Shown here: in pieces, positions 23,226 to 34,267 of the stretch | Position numbering within the stretch: the stretch's first letter is position 1 | How the letters are laid out: each line of letters begins with the position of its first letter | Assembly (NCBI RefSeq): GCF_020379485.1 | Contig: NC_063444.1 | Location: 3,110,652-3,174,651, forward strand | Direction of reading: 5' to 3' | Origin: Brassica napus | Lineage: Eukaryota; Streptophyta; Magnoliopsida; Brassicales; Brassicaceae | Length of the DNA stretch: 64,000 nucleotides | Translations under genes and position numbers: made by a program | The notes under the pieces: model-generated | The model's input: only the letters and a program-made list of their open reading frames with translations | Told to the model about the DNA's origin: nothing | Database searches by the model: none

Positions 23226-25939
23226 GGCTTTATTTTCCTAAGCATCACAAAATTATAGTATGTTCATGAGGGGGAGAGAGGATAAACCCGTGATCCATGA
23301 TCGCACATGATCAATACTACAAATTCGTGTACTACTATGGTCTATGACCATGCTATAAATGGCTCGGCCATTACCTACAAAGGTTCGGCCGTATAACTCA
23401 GACTCTAAAGTCTATAAAGCTTAGGGACATCATGAATTACATGTATATAAAATTAAGATGCATCGGGCCATATAAGTGAGCATAGATATTCCCATCTCAG
23501 ATTGAATACAGGTCATAAACCAGACATTTACCATCTTAAGAGACTTTGAATAAACCACCACAGACATATGTGCCGTCTAAGATGGAACCTCAGAAGGGGA
23601 TTGGGAATATATGTTGGATAAGAGTATGACTTTCTCCCACGACTTCTAAGAGACCTTGAGCCAAATATGGGTGGTCAGAAAGTGGCCAGGTACACAGATT
23701 ACATTATCAATGAATCCGACTATCCAACATTAAAAGGAGAAAGCTATAACCTGGTAAAGAGTAAAGAATGATAAGAAACAGAATGGTATCAACCATCATT
23801 GTCTTGGCAAAGATCCTCAGATTAGAATTATAGACGTCCAAAGAAAGAAAAGATTATACATAGCTAGCTAATCGAGATGCCAGACACTGACCTGAAAAGA
23901 AAAGAAAAAGAATGACTAAGTCATACCCAGCTTAGCACCAAACAAAATCTAATGTCCTAGAGACACAGTCAAGTTGCTACAGAGTCTATACAAGATATAC
24001 CAAAGTGTTCCATAAGATAAGGAACCTCGGAAAGAAAAGGTGCATAGAATACAGATCCGATGTCAAAATAGAAACCATACCAGACATTGAAAAAAGGCTG
24101 CGCAGCTAAACATCTAAGGTACCAAACCATGTAGCTTGGGACGCCAAGCTACTAGGTAACAAAGGTCCTGGATAATGAAATCTCAAATCGATTAGATCAT
24201 GTCTGGAACACAATGAAACCACACATATATATAAGTGTCGACACATGAGAGCTATATTTGTATAAGGATACATAAAGTAGTAGCACTTGAGTTTAAAGAT
24301 ATAAACGAGAATCATGAACCTACGAAAGAGTACTCATAAAGATTAAAGATTAGATTGAAAGATATACGTGGGGTTTAAAGTATCTAAAAAAGAGATAGGC
24401 GTATTGGCCATACACATATACAGAAACGCCATCTGATATAAACCAGTGAAATAGATGGGTCTTGTGAGGAAAAAGAAACCATGAGATATGGTACATGATC
24501 ACGTGGTCTAAAGGTGTTCATGTTTTCCTACTAACAGCATTCGATCACAGCTTGTTACACAAGGATACTCACAGAGACCAAAGGAACATATTATAAGGAG
24601 ATAAACTCCTATGTGGTGGACGCTGCTACAAATTTTAAAATTGACAAAGGTCTGGTCATAAGAAAGAAATTAAATACAAAGATGTAGTAAGCAGCATATG
24701 GATCACTGGATAACGAACATCATTTTTCCTAAGATGTTCATGGATAAAGAACAACATTGTTCCTAAGTTGTTCATGGACTGAAACAAAGCAGCTGCATAT
24801 ATTATATAAATGAGTTGTATAAAGACAATCCAATTCAGTCCATATACTTATAAAGAAATTCGAAATTTCCTTGTGTTTAATTTATACTAAACCTAAAAGA
24901 GGTTAGTATACTGATACATGTTATTTATTAAATCTGTAACACTAGCATGGACCGACTAGATTGTAGTACGGGCTAGTAGAAACGAAAGATCAGCCATCAG
25001 GTTGCAATCCGACATCAGATCCCTTAAGTAAGGTTCCGGCATAGCAGAACAGTTTGCTTCTGCTGTATAAGGCATCTACCTCCAAAAGACTCTGTCATGA
25101 GGATGAGAGGAGATGTTTAATCTATTCTTCTCAATCGGATACAAATATATTATAGTCCATAAGCTCGTGTAGTCGAGGTCCATGACCTAATAATATATAT
25201 TTATTGCGGGATATGATACAGCAACAGAGGTCATGAGATGACATCAATATAAGGATATGACTGCAATGAAAAACGAATATGGCGTTGCCTAAGGCAATAG
25301 AGATCAATGACCACATGTGAGATTCATGAGTGTATTTGGCCACAGTGCCATAGTTAGATAAGATTGTAAAATTCATTACAACAATGATCATTGATCAAAT
25401 CATGATCTTGGACACTCATGAGACAAGTTATGAACATGTATAAAAGAAGTCTATGACTTAACATGGATCGATCAGATTAGTGCATAGTCGATGGTAGTAT
25501 AGAGAAAACTCATACAGTCCGTTGCCTATCAATCAGCATTTTAACATGTCATAGGCGGCTAATAGCCAAAGAGAGTACCATAGTCCTACATGTCTGACCA
25601 AAGTATAGAGTGGTCGACAGCAAAGTTTCACTTCTTGACCATATGCACACGATGTCAGAAGACATGAGAAAAGACCGGAAAGATCAAAGTGATCCAATTA
25701 CGGTTCAGTAATAAACTTGGCCGATTTGATTACTCACTTCCCGCACGTCCAGGAAAGATCACGCATCAGATGCGTAGACTAAAGAACCTACACTGAGGTT
25801 CACATCAGGTGGAGTAGTACGTGTTGTACTCTTTTTTCTTCATCATGGTTTTGTCCCACTGGGTTTTCCTGATAAGGTTTTAATGAGGCAACGTGAAGCG
25901 TATTACAAATCCTGAATGGTTATGGCATCCAAGGGGGAG

Positions 25940-26265
25940 TGTTATAAATCAATTGGTGGATGTCCATAACCGGCCCAGTCCATAAACCGGCCCAAACCCT
26001 AGAAGAGAGAGAGAGATGGCCGAAACCCTAGAGAGAGGAGAGAAGCGGCCGACTTAGGAGAGAGAGAGCCGACTTGGAGTTTTCCATATTTCTAGTTATC
26101 ATTTTCTTTGTTGGTTTATGTTTTAGTAGTTATCCTAAATCTAGATGGATTAGGATTTGTATACTTTCCATTTATCTCTATCTTGTAATCTTTATATAAG
26201 GAACTCCTATTGATCATTAATAAAGAGACATAAATATCCAGACCTAAAACCTTCGTTTCACAACA
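25940..26265 (+). repeat. Right LTR of 19989-26265
   Basis: 326 bp, nearly identical to the left LTR, with the polypurine tract immediately before it and the GTTTT duplication immediately after. Confidence 0.9.
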
Positions 26266-26270
26266 GTTTT

Positions 26271-27772
26271 CTAGCTCTACCTTATTTTACAATACAAAAC
26301 GATATGTTAAGTGTGCATTAATAAGGATATTGCATCAATTATTTCTCACCTAAACTCTCTATCTCATCTATTTATTTTGGGAGTGTTTCAAAAAGTCTGA
26401 AAGACTCACATCAATAATTCTCAAATCAAAGAGTTTATACTGTATTCTAACCATTTGTTTTGGAAATAATTAAATTACTGTTTGAGCATTAAAGGCTCCT
26501 AAATGGTACCCATTTCGCTATCATACATACGGACATACCAATATGAAGATGTATATCTGAATATAAACGTTGCTAATCTAAACCAAAAACGTAATACTTT
26601 TCTAATAAATATTTATTAATACAATAGCATTTTTATAAATATACACGCATCATTACTTTTTTTAATTAAACTTTATTTTTTTTCTATTTTTGGTACAAAT
26701 GTTAAGAAATACAAAAATGTGTTTCCGACGAAGGTCGAAGAAATCAAACATATCTTATGTTTATGGAGAAATTTGTAATGTTCCAATTCTTAATCCAATT
26801 GTTTCTATATAAAACCAAATTCTAAATTTTGTGTTACAGCATTAAAGCAACTATAGATTTGATTTTCCGCTACAAAGACACTTACGCTGAATACATTCTC
26901 TAATCAAAATGAAACTTTTTTTAAATACAAATCAAATGAAACTAATAAGTACATTCACATATAAATACGTCAATACTGCTATACAAAATAAATATAATTA
27001 CAAATTATTATTAGTTGAATTTTAAACCACAAAAATGTAACTCCGCCAAAAATACAATAATATGTTTTTTCATAAATATAGATTTATCAATATGGTTAAG
27101 ATACAATAAATTACGATTACATGCTTTTATAATGGTTTGAGAATATACGTTTACAACCACATACTACATTACTACACTATTATACAGAGAAAATAGTTAA
27201 AAATATATAAATAATACACAATATAGTATCACATTTAATATATGTAAATCACACGTGCACCCATACTTGAGCATCAAAATAGAAAACCAAAATTATGTTA
27301 GTCACAAACATCCATCTTAGTATATATATAAGTTAAAAGCCAACTTAAAATTAACATGTATAATATTTAATATAAAAGAATTGACATGAAATATATAATA
27401 ACTATTCTAAAAGTAATATAAAATCTTAAATAACAAAAAATGTTTTATAGAATGTAACTTTTTTAAAAAAAAAAGTATTAATTCAAAGAATCATGTCTAT
27501 TAAATTAATATAAAATAGTACACAAAAAACATAATTATTTATATAAAATTAAATTGATACCAGTGCAAAATTATTGGAAAGCTAACATCAAACAATTAAA
27601 AAAACAAATTATAATCGAATCTAAACAACACTCAAAATTATTTCAATAAAATAGTGAATGTATTTATGTTGTACTATGACAAACTCTAAAATAGTTTATA
27701 TTATAGATTGTTTCCTTGATTTTAATTTTTCATACAACAAATTTCATTTTCAAAATTTACATACCAATAATC
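26271..27772 (+). other. AT-rich Helitron body, no gene
   Basis: Very AT-rich sequence between the LTR element and the Helitron 3' hairpin. No ORF or other feature can be supported. Confidence 0.5.
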
Positions 27773-27989
27773 CGCGCATAGCGCGAACAAGAACCTAGTT
27801 GGTTATAATAGTACCTGACTAATTTTTACAAAATTCATAATGATTACATTTAAATACATCTTTATGCTTCTATTTTTCATATAAAATTTTCATAAAACTA
27901 TCGATAAAATCATGATGCTTTAACCGGTCGGTTCTTTGGCCTATGCTCCAGATTATAATTATATATCTTGATTTTGATTCATATTTCAG

Positions 27990-28814
27990 CTGTAAATGGA
28001 AGAGGATTTTCGGCTAGGGATATAACGTTTCAGAACACAGCGGGGCCAGAGAAGCATCAAGCCGTGGCCCTTAGGTCAGACTCTGACCTATCTGTGTTCT
28101 AAAGATGTGCTATGAAAGGTTATCAAGATACACTCTACACGCACATTATGCGTCAGTTTTACCGCGAGTGCACCATCACTGGAACGGTGGATTTTATATT
28201 TGGCGATGGGACCGTTGTGTTTCAAAATTGTCAAATTTTGGTTAAGAAAGGACTCCCTGACCAAAAGAATACCATCACTGCACAAGGCAGGAAAGAAGCT
28301 GACCAACCCTCAGGTAGACAAACACTTCTTGAAACTCTTTAATTAAGGTTTCGTTAATAACATATAGTTTCTTGTCACCCAAGAAACTATGTAATATAAT
28401 GATTCTCAATTACATTGGACCTTTTGTTGTTCACATTTAGGATTCTCGATTCAGTTCAGCAATATCTCAGCGGACGCAGACTTAGTCCCATACTTGAACA
28501 CGACACACACGTATCTAGGAAGGCCATGGAAGCAATATTCAAGGACAGTTTTCATGAGGAACAACTTGAGCGACGTTGTGAGGCCTGAAGGATGGCTCGA
28601 GTGGAACACCACTTTTGCTTTGGACACACTCTTCTATGGAGAGTTCTTGAACTACGGACCAGGTTCAGGACTCAGCAGCCGAGTCAAATGGCCTGGTTAC
28701 CACGTGTTTAACAACTCGGACCAGGCTAACAATTTCAACGTTTCTCAGTTCATTGAAGGAAATCTTTGGCTGCCTTCTACTGGAGTAACGTTTACTGCTG
28801 GCTTGGGTGTCTAA
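27990..28814 (+). pseudogene. PME44: Pectinesterase (PME44-like) pseudogene, 3' part
   Basis: The acceptor ATATTTCAG precedes 27990, where the frame resumes exactly where exon 2 stopped (TTC G|CT GTA AAT). Exon 3 (27990-28313) has the pectinesterase signatures [29 protein letters not shown] and TVDFIFGDGTVVFQNC, with the catalytic aspartates and QAVAL/GYQDTL residues still present. A nonsense TAA at 28100-28102 replaces the Tyr of VFYRCAM. The intron is 28314-28440. Exon 4 (28441-28814) reads FSIQFSNISADADLVPYLNT, YLGRPWKQYSRTVFM and EGWLEW to a normal C-terminus. Intron boundaries are intact here, so decay is recent compared with the 5' part. Confidence 0.9.
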
Positions 28815-29189
28815 ATTAGCATGGCTCAGTGTTACCATTTTGCTATTGTTTGTGCCTTTCAATTTTAACTTTTGATATGAAATATTAAAATCTATTATTA
28901 TAACTCAAAAGAGTCCCCAAAAATTATATACTAGAGAGTATATTGATATGAAAAATGTCATAAACAAAAGTAACAAGAAACTAAAAGAAAGAAGCATTGT
29001 ATATACAATTGCACCTTGCTTTTATTAATTCTGATGCAAAGGCGATGAAAGAGAGCTATAACATATAGGCCACTTAAGGCTAAGGGTAAAATCATAAACA
29101 GGTATTACCCAAAGACCATTCCAAAAGGAAAAAAAAACAAAAAAAACTTGAGCACAATTACTAAACCCAATATTGTGTAATGTCTTGCT

Positions 29190-31078
29190 ATATTTGCTAA
29201 ACTGCAGAAAGATGAGTCGAGAGTTTTTACCAGCAACACCTTGACGATCGTCTCTCTCTTCATCATCCTTCACATCTGCTGAAGAACTGTTGTTGCTTGG
29301 CACAGCCGTGGCAGGTGACCATTGGTCAGGAACCATCAGAAAATAAGCTGTCATGGCTTTCCTGAAACGTTTCTTGTATTGCTGCGGTGATATCACCGTG
29401 GGAGTTGAGTTCTTCTGTCCTCCAAGTAGCCCTGAGGTTTTGACCCAAGTCTCAAGATGTTTGTCCCAAGTGTATTGCCTCATGAAGTCGATGGTTCCTA
29501 GAACAAGTTCGCTTCGTTCCTCGTCTACCCCGACCAGTAAAGAGTAATCCATTACGTGTATTGACTTCAGACAAAGAAACAGAAGCAACACGTCTTCCAT
29601 CAGTAAAATGTACAGACCAAGAACATATTCTGCAAGAAGTAACTGGAAACTTACAGCAAGAAACGATGTATCATTCCAGACGGCTCTTTCAAGAAGCCGT
29701 TTTGCCTTGCTCCCAACAAAAATTGAAGATGTGGGCATTGCTTCGACCAGATTCTGGTCCAGCAAAACTGTGTTGCTACCACTTGTATCCGGGTTGTAAC
29801 GAGCACGAGTGGAGCCTTTTAAGTCATAAAGCCTAGCGAAGTTACGCTTGAAGAGAAGATTCTCCATCACCAACACATCCATTTTGAACTCTTTCCCTCC
29901 TTTAAGGTGTTTAGATGAGACCTTTAAAGATTTAAGGGTTTAATTATATGTTAACAACACAGGTAATAAATTAAATTGGTTTATGTTGTGTTACCTGATA
30001 GATTCCCAAGATCTTTGCAAGGCTTGTAGGACTTTTAGTACATATGGAACCAGTCAAGTATTTTGAAGTAAGCTGGCGCAAATTTAATGAAGGATTCAAG
30101 CTCTGTCTTTGTAACTTGTTTGATGATAAAACGGTCATCCAAAGTTTTCGCAAAGAAGACGTTGCTCTTTCCACCTTGAGCTCCCCATTTTCTACACCGA
30201 CCAAGAGATCTGATGAAATCAGTTTCCGAAGGACAGCAAATCTTCCTCAGTGCCTCAAACTCCTTCGCGTAGTAACACGTCACAGAGTACTTCACTTTCC
30301 CAGGAGGACTCTCATCTGTAAACGAGACTCTAGCGTGCAGATCTTTCAAATACAAGGATGACTGCAGCAGCTGCGAGACTTGTTCATCAGCAGAGCTAAG
30401 GCTTCTACTCACGTCAACTGACAAATCGCTCAAAGAGTTCAACGAGAGAAGAATCACAGAATCAAAAAGTGAAAAGGAGCCTTGTACTCTGATGAGGTAA
30501 GGGCATAGGCTATGATACTAGTAGGCTCGTCGTCATAAACTGGGAGTACCAAGTCATTAATCCCCAGAGGAAGAAGCAGCCTTGCACCACTTTGCCATTC
30601 AAGCTCTCTATATGAAGAAACGTAAACAGGCCGGTCTTCAGCCATGATATGCTTGCGTGAATTAAGCGAATAATTCTTGTTGAGAGAATAGTAAAAGCTA
30701 GGAGAAGGCATCTGAACTTGCATTGTCTGTTCCTCATTGGAGGTCAGCCCACTTTCTGAATCCGACAGCTTTAAATCATAACTCTGAGTTCCGTTTGCTG
30801 AAGCAGCTCTGCTAGGCGGACGAGATATACCATTATTCTCCGAGGCAGTTTGTTCACCTATCCATGCTGCATCAAGAGTATCAGATAAGTCTGTTGTTGC
30901 TTGGGTCTGGCTTTCAGAAAGCATCGCTTTAACCACCTGCGAAGGCTCCACAACGTTTTCTTTACCACCTTCACTAGATTCAGAGGGTATGTCTGAGCCT
31001 ACATCTTCAGGAATAGTACCTTTCCCGCTGATATCAGAAAATGATTTACCCTTTTTAAGACTTTTATCATGATCCACA
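29190..31078 (-). pseudogene. FAB1A: FAB1A-like phosphatidylinositol-3-phosphate 5-kinase, C-terminal half
   Basis: FAB1/PIKfyve kinases make PI(3,5)P2 on endosomes and vacuoles and are about 1,700 residues; only the last third is here. Segments are: linker LSDTLDAAWIGEQTASEN and FYYSLNKNYSLNSRKHIMAE (30500-31078); SLNSLSDLSVDVSRSLSSAD to CYYAKEFEALRKICCPSETD and LGRCRKWGAQGGKSNVFFAK (30035-30457); and the kinase core RLYDLKGSTRARYNPDTSGS and VMDYSLLVGVDEERSELV (29300-29882). Breaks: a deletion with frameshift at about 30455-30470 (SSEYKA joined to GSFSLFD) and an extra base near 30055 (AYFK-YL). A retained intron reads through in frame within 29560-29640. The FYVE and chaperonin domains are absent. 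Upstream it joins SLOMO exon 1. Confidence 0.9.
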
Positions 31079-31112
31079 CTATGAAGTGAAAGGAGTCAGA
31101 GAGAGAGCTCAC

Positions 31113-31465
31113 GCAAGGCCAGAGTACACTTTAGCACGTTTGTGGTACGAGTCGTGATCAGCTTCCTCCATGGTACAATCCTCATTGCTACTCTCTCCTT
31201 GAACCAGTTGATGCGAGCGAATCTCAGATGACCGTACTCGCTCCAATTCAGCACCGTTCTCTTCCCTCGCCAGCATCTCTGCGACTCCTAACTCTCTATC
31301 GTTTAGATCGAAACCGACAAAGTCTCCACCTTTGTTGTTGTTGTTGTTATCATCCATGGCTGATTGTTTCTGCAGTCTATGGGAAACTCCGCCTCTGTTT
31401 CTGTTCTCTTCTTCTTCGTGGTCGTCGGTGAAGCAGTGGAAACACCAAATCCTCATGCAACACAC
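31113..31465 (-). pseudogene. SLOMO: SLOMO (F-box/LRR protein) exon 1, fused upstream of FAB1A
   Basis: The frame from ATG at 31465 begins MCCMRIWCFHCFTDD and ends EEADHDSYHKRAKVYSGLA before an intact donor (GTGAGC at 31107-31112). This is the N-terminal exon of SLOW MOTION, an F-box/LRR ubiquitin-ligase subunit in auxin homeostasis; the F-box and repeats that follow in the family are missing. Instead, after 34 bases the FAB1A frame begins. A polyasparagine stretch and low-complexity linker vary from Arabidopsis as expected. The 5' flank (31466-31900) still looks like a leader and promoter, so the chimera could be transcribed. The identification is from memory of the family N-terminus. Confidence 0.75.
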
Positions 31466-31899
31466 CCTCTCGGTCTCGATCTATTACATTTAAGGAAACT
31501 GGATCAGGAAAAATCCAGACTTTGAGGGGAAAGTTACTAAATTTGGAAAGTTCAGAACGAATTAAGAGAAGAAGAAAAAAACCAGAATTGAATCTCTGAT
31601 TTTGGGATTCGGAAGGTGAAACGTTAAATCTGATTTTGAGATTAGGGTTTGAGGAAAGGAGATCAGATTTTGGGAAGAGATATATATATAGAGAGAGAGA
31701 GTATACTGTGAGTTTTCTACGAGAAGCTTTACACAAAATTGGTCGTTGATGATTTCCGGCGAAAATGGAAAAAAAAATTGAAAAGACAAAACACAATCGG
31801 GGAAGGAAAAAAAAAGGACAGCTTTGTTTGGAGTTCCTCTTGCTTCACGGTTTTCATTTGGTCAGAGGAAGGACGTTTCGAAACGGTGTCGTTTGACAA

Positions 31900-32330
31900 A
31901 GCAGATATACATTCTCAAATGTATTAATAACAATGTTTTTTATATTTTGTACGATGAATGAAACTGACATTTACGAACGAAGACGAAGCGATACTGCCAC
32001 GTGCGCACGAACTTAAAGCATTATTAAGAACTGTAACAGTTGGATAGCTGCTCGAGCCACGCTGTAGCCTCGTGCGCACGAATTCAGCAGTAAATATTTG
32101 ACGCATGTTATGCCAAAAATCAATACATGACATGATTCATGAATTAGAAAAAAGAGACTTTTCTTCACGTTCCTTTTTTTCTGTTTAAACTACATTCATA
32201 TGATTTCAACTAGTAATTTCAACCCATAAACATTTTTCCTTCTTAAGAGTGATCACGAGTTTTCTCTACTTCTACATTTTCCTATTTTTGCATTGAACAA
32301 ACAAAAGATGATATTGCAATGGGTACTTAT
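31900..32330. other. Gene-free stretch upstream of the chimera
   Basis: It holds imperfect copies of CGTGCGCACGAA (near 31999 and 32070) in inverted surroundings, and otherwise nothing I can support. Confidence 0.4.
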
Positions 32331-32766
32331 TAGGCCTGGGCGTTTTTACCCTAATCCAACACATCTAACTCAACCCGAACCGAAAAAACCGAAACCGGAT
32401 CTGAATTGTTACACAAAAATATTCAAACGACACTTATTAACCTAGTATTTTCGGGTTTGGTTATAACCCGAACCGAACTGAAATCCAAACTAGGATCTAA
32501 AGATATCTGAAATTAGTTAAATATATTAATCTTTTTATATATGTTAAACTAATTTTTAATTAGATTTGTAACTAATTTTTATATTTTGAATTTTTTTGTC
32601 CATTTTTGTGATTTAAAAATATATTTTTGGACGATTTCAAGCATTAATTACAATCTGATCCGAACCAAAGCCGGAAGGAGCCGAAACGAACCCAACCCGA
32701 TAATTAGTAAAACTCGAACGAGACTTATGAGCATAACACCAAAAATCTGAATCGGTGGAACTACAC
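32331..32766. mobile_element. ACCCGAA-rich TIR element, copy 1
   Basis: It starts TAGGCCTGGGCGTTTTTACCC and then shows degenerate AACCCGAACCGAA repeats at both ends around an AT-rich core, as in the copies at 40525, 42017 and 56094. The right end is unclear. Confidence 0.5.
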
Positions 32767-32874
32767 GTCGTAAGGTAAATTTTATAATTAATATGTCAAA
32801 ATTTTAACTTATATGAAGTTATAGTATTTTAATAATTTTAACATAACTATAGAAACAAAAAAAATTATATGGGA

Positions 32875-33100
32875 AGATGAGCATGTTGGGATATTCTTGG
32901 AGCTTCTAGATATTGAGTTGGCTAAAATTAGATACAGACAAAAGTTACCGAAAGAAGTAGGGAGAGAACGTATTTGTAAAGAGTTTTTGGAGAAAACTGG
33001 TATAAACCTGAAATATGTATGGATCGTATAAAAGGCTCAAGAATTTTACTGGAGTTTCAGCAGATGATAATACCGGGTTGATTGAGAAAAGGTACGTTAG
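32875..33100 (+). pseudogene. Myb/SANT-like (Harbinger ORF1-type) fragment
   Basis: The sequence reads RQKLPKEVGRERICKEFLEK and TGINLKY, then a stop, then LKNFTGVSADDNTGLI in another frame. This resembles the Myb/SANT-like DNA-binding protein often encoded beside PIF/Harbinger transposases. It is degenerate and its ends are undefined. Confidence 0.45.
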
Positions 33101-33183
33101 TGTGTATAATTGATATTTTAAAAATCAAGTAACAAACCTGGTTACTGATATTTACGTTATATTCATTGTCTTTGTGTTGTGCA

Positions 33184-33760
33184 GGAAATTCAATATGCAA
33201 AAAAGATCCGTGAAAATGGGATTCCACACATGGAACTTATGAGGCGCATATTTGGACGTCAAGGCAGTAAACCAGAAGCTATGTACTCAACTCATGTGCA
33301 AGATGCTGAACAAAATGAGCAACTGAATAAATCTATATTTCCTAAACCTCCTATAGGTAAATACTATTTTGTTGATCCTGGATATACCAATAAACGAGGA
33401 TTTCTAGCCCCATACAGAGGAAGCAGTATAGAAAATATCAGATATCATCTCTCGGAATTTGATGATGGTCCTCCTAGAAACAAGAAGGAATTGTTTAGAA
33501 ACAAGAAGGAATTGTTCAATAAATGGCATGCATCAGTTTGCTTAGTCATCGAAAGAACATTCGGAGATGGAGAATTTTTGATAACTTGCCTTGCTATGAC
33601 GCCAAGCCCCAAAATAGAATTGTGCATGCAACAATGGTTCTTCACAATTTTATCAGGCTTCACAAAATTCCAGATGCTGATTTTGAAGATAGAGATAGCA
33701 ACGTTCAAGCACAACAAAGACGACGGATTGAAGAAGAAGAGCTTAGTACTTGAATAAGAA
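33184..33760 (+). pseudogene. PIF/Harbinger DDE transposase, C-terminal remnant
   Basis: After a TGCAG acceptor the frame includes KYYFVDPGYTNKRGFLAPYR (the second catalytic Asp region), YHLSEF, then KWHASVCLVIERTFG (the catalytic Glu). A frameshift near 33560 moves the rest to another frame: RRWRIFDNLPCYD and NRIVHATMVLHNFIRLHKIP. This order is the Harbinger transposase C-terminus; the N-terminal third with the first Asp is missing. A 21-bp tandem duplication (AGAAACAAGAAGGAATTGTT, 33477-33518) adds seven residues. Non-functional. Confidence 0.8.
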
Positions 33761-34267
33761 GAAATAACAGTTGATGGTCAATACATGAACAACATACGAA
33801 ATGAGATTGCAAACATGATTTGGAATGAACATTTATAAGAAAATATTTTATTGGATTTTTTTTAATTTAAATGTCATGTTATTATTATTATTACTATTTT
33901 TATTTCATTTATTTTTAATATTATTTATATTAGAATATATATTTTTATTAGATTATAATATTTAGAAAATAATATATATTGAAATTTATTTTCAAATTAA
34001 ATACTTATTTAAAACATTTTTAAATATTTTAATGGTTTTTTTAATAAGTATATCACTATTAATATGTTTATATATTCACTTATTTTATTAAAAAATTCAT
34101 ACTGCAACTTATACATCAAAAAAGTTGCCAGTCAATAGTTTTAAAAAAATGATAACTCTTATTTTTACTGCACACTTACCACATAAACTTACAATTTATA
34201 CCACATAATTTTTACTGCAAATTACATCGAATTACAAATCATACTGCAACTCAGCTTTAATACTACA

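Larger units (their letters stand above)
19989..26265 (+). mobile_element. LTR retrotransposon with gag remnant only (6.3 kb)
   Basis: Two LTRs, 19989-20312 and 25940-26265, start TGTTATAAATCAATTGGT and end CGTTTCACAACA; they differ by few bases. The flanking 5-bp target duplication is GTTTT (19984-19988, 26266-26270). A primer-site-like CGTTATCAGCATG follows the left LTR and a polypurine tract AAGGGGGAG (25931-25939) precedes the right one. The only sizeable frame is a copia-type gag (21993-22631). No integrase or reverse transcriptase motifs were found in the 3.3 kb after it, so it depends on proteins supplied elsewhere. It is inserted at the end of the kinase fragment. Confidence 0.92.
9473..27798 (+). 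mobile_element. Large composite Helitron inserted in the pectinesterase intron
   Basis: The proposed 5' end is ATCCATGCACACGTTAAAAG (TC at 9473), about 30 bp after the broken pectinesterase donor. The 3' end is a hairpin (CGCGC-ATA-GCGCG, 27773-27785) and CTAG (27795-27798), followed by T. The body carries an RPA-like gene, the accessory gene typical of plant Helitrons, and a captured receptor-like-kinase fragment, both on the plus strand. Two later insertions, a CACTA element and an LTR element, account for about 14.3 of the 18.3 kb. No Rep/helicase frame was seen, so it is non-autonomous. The 3' end is well supported; the 5' end is inferred, and the two ends could belong to different Helitrons. 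Confidence 0.55.
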
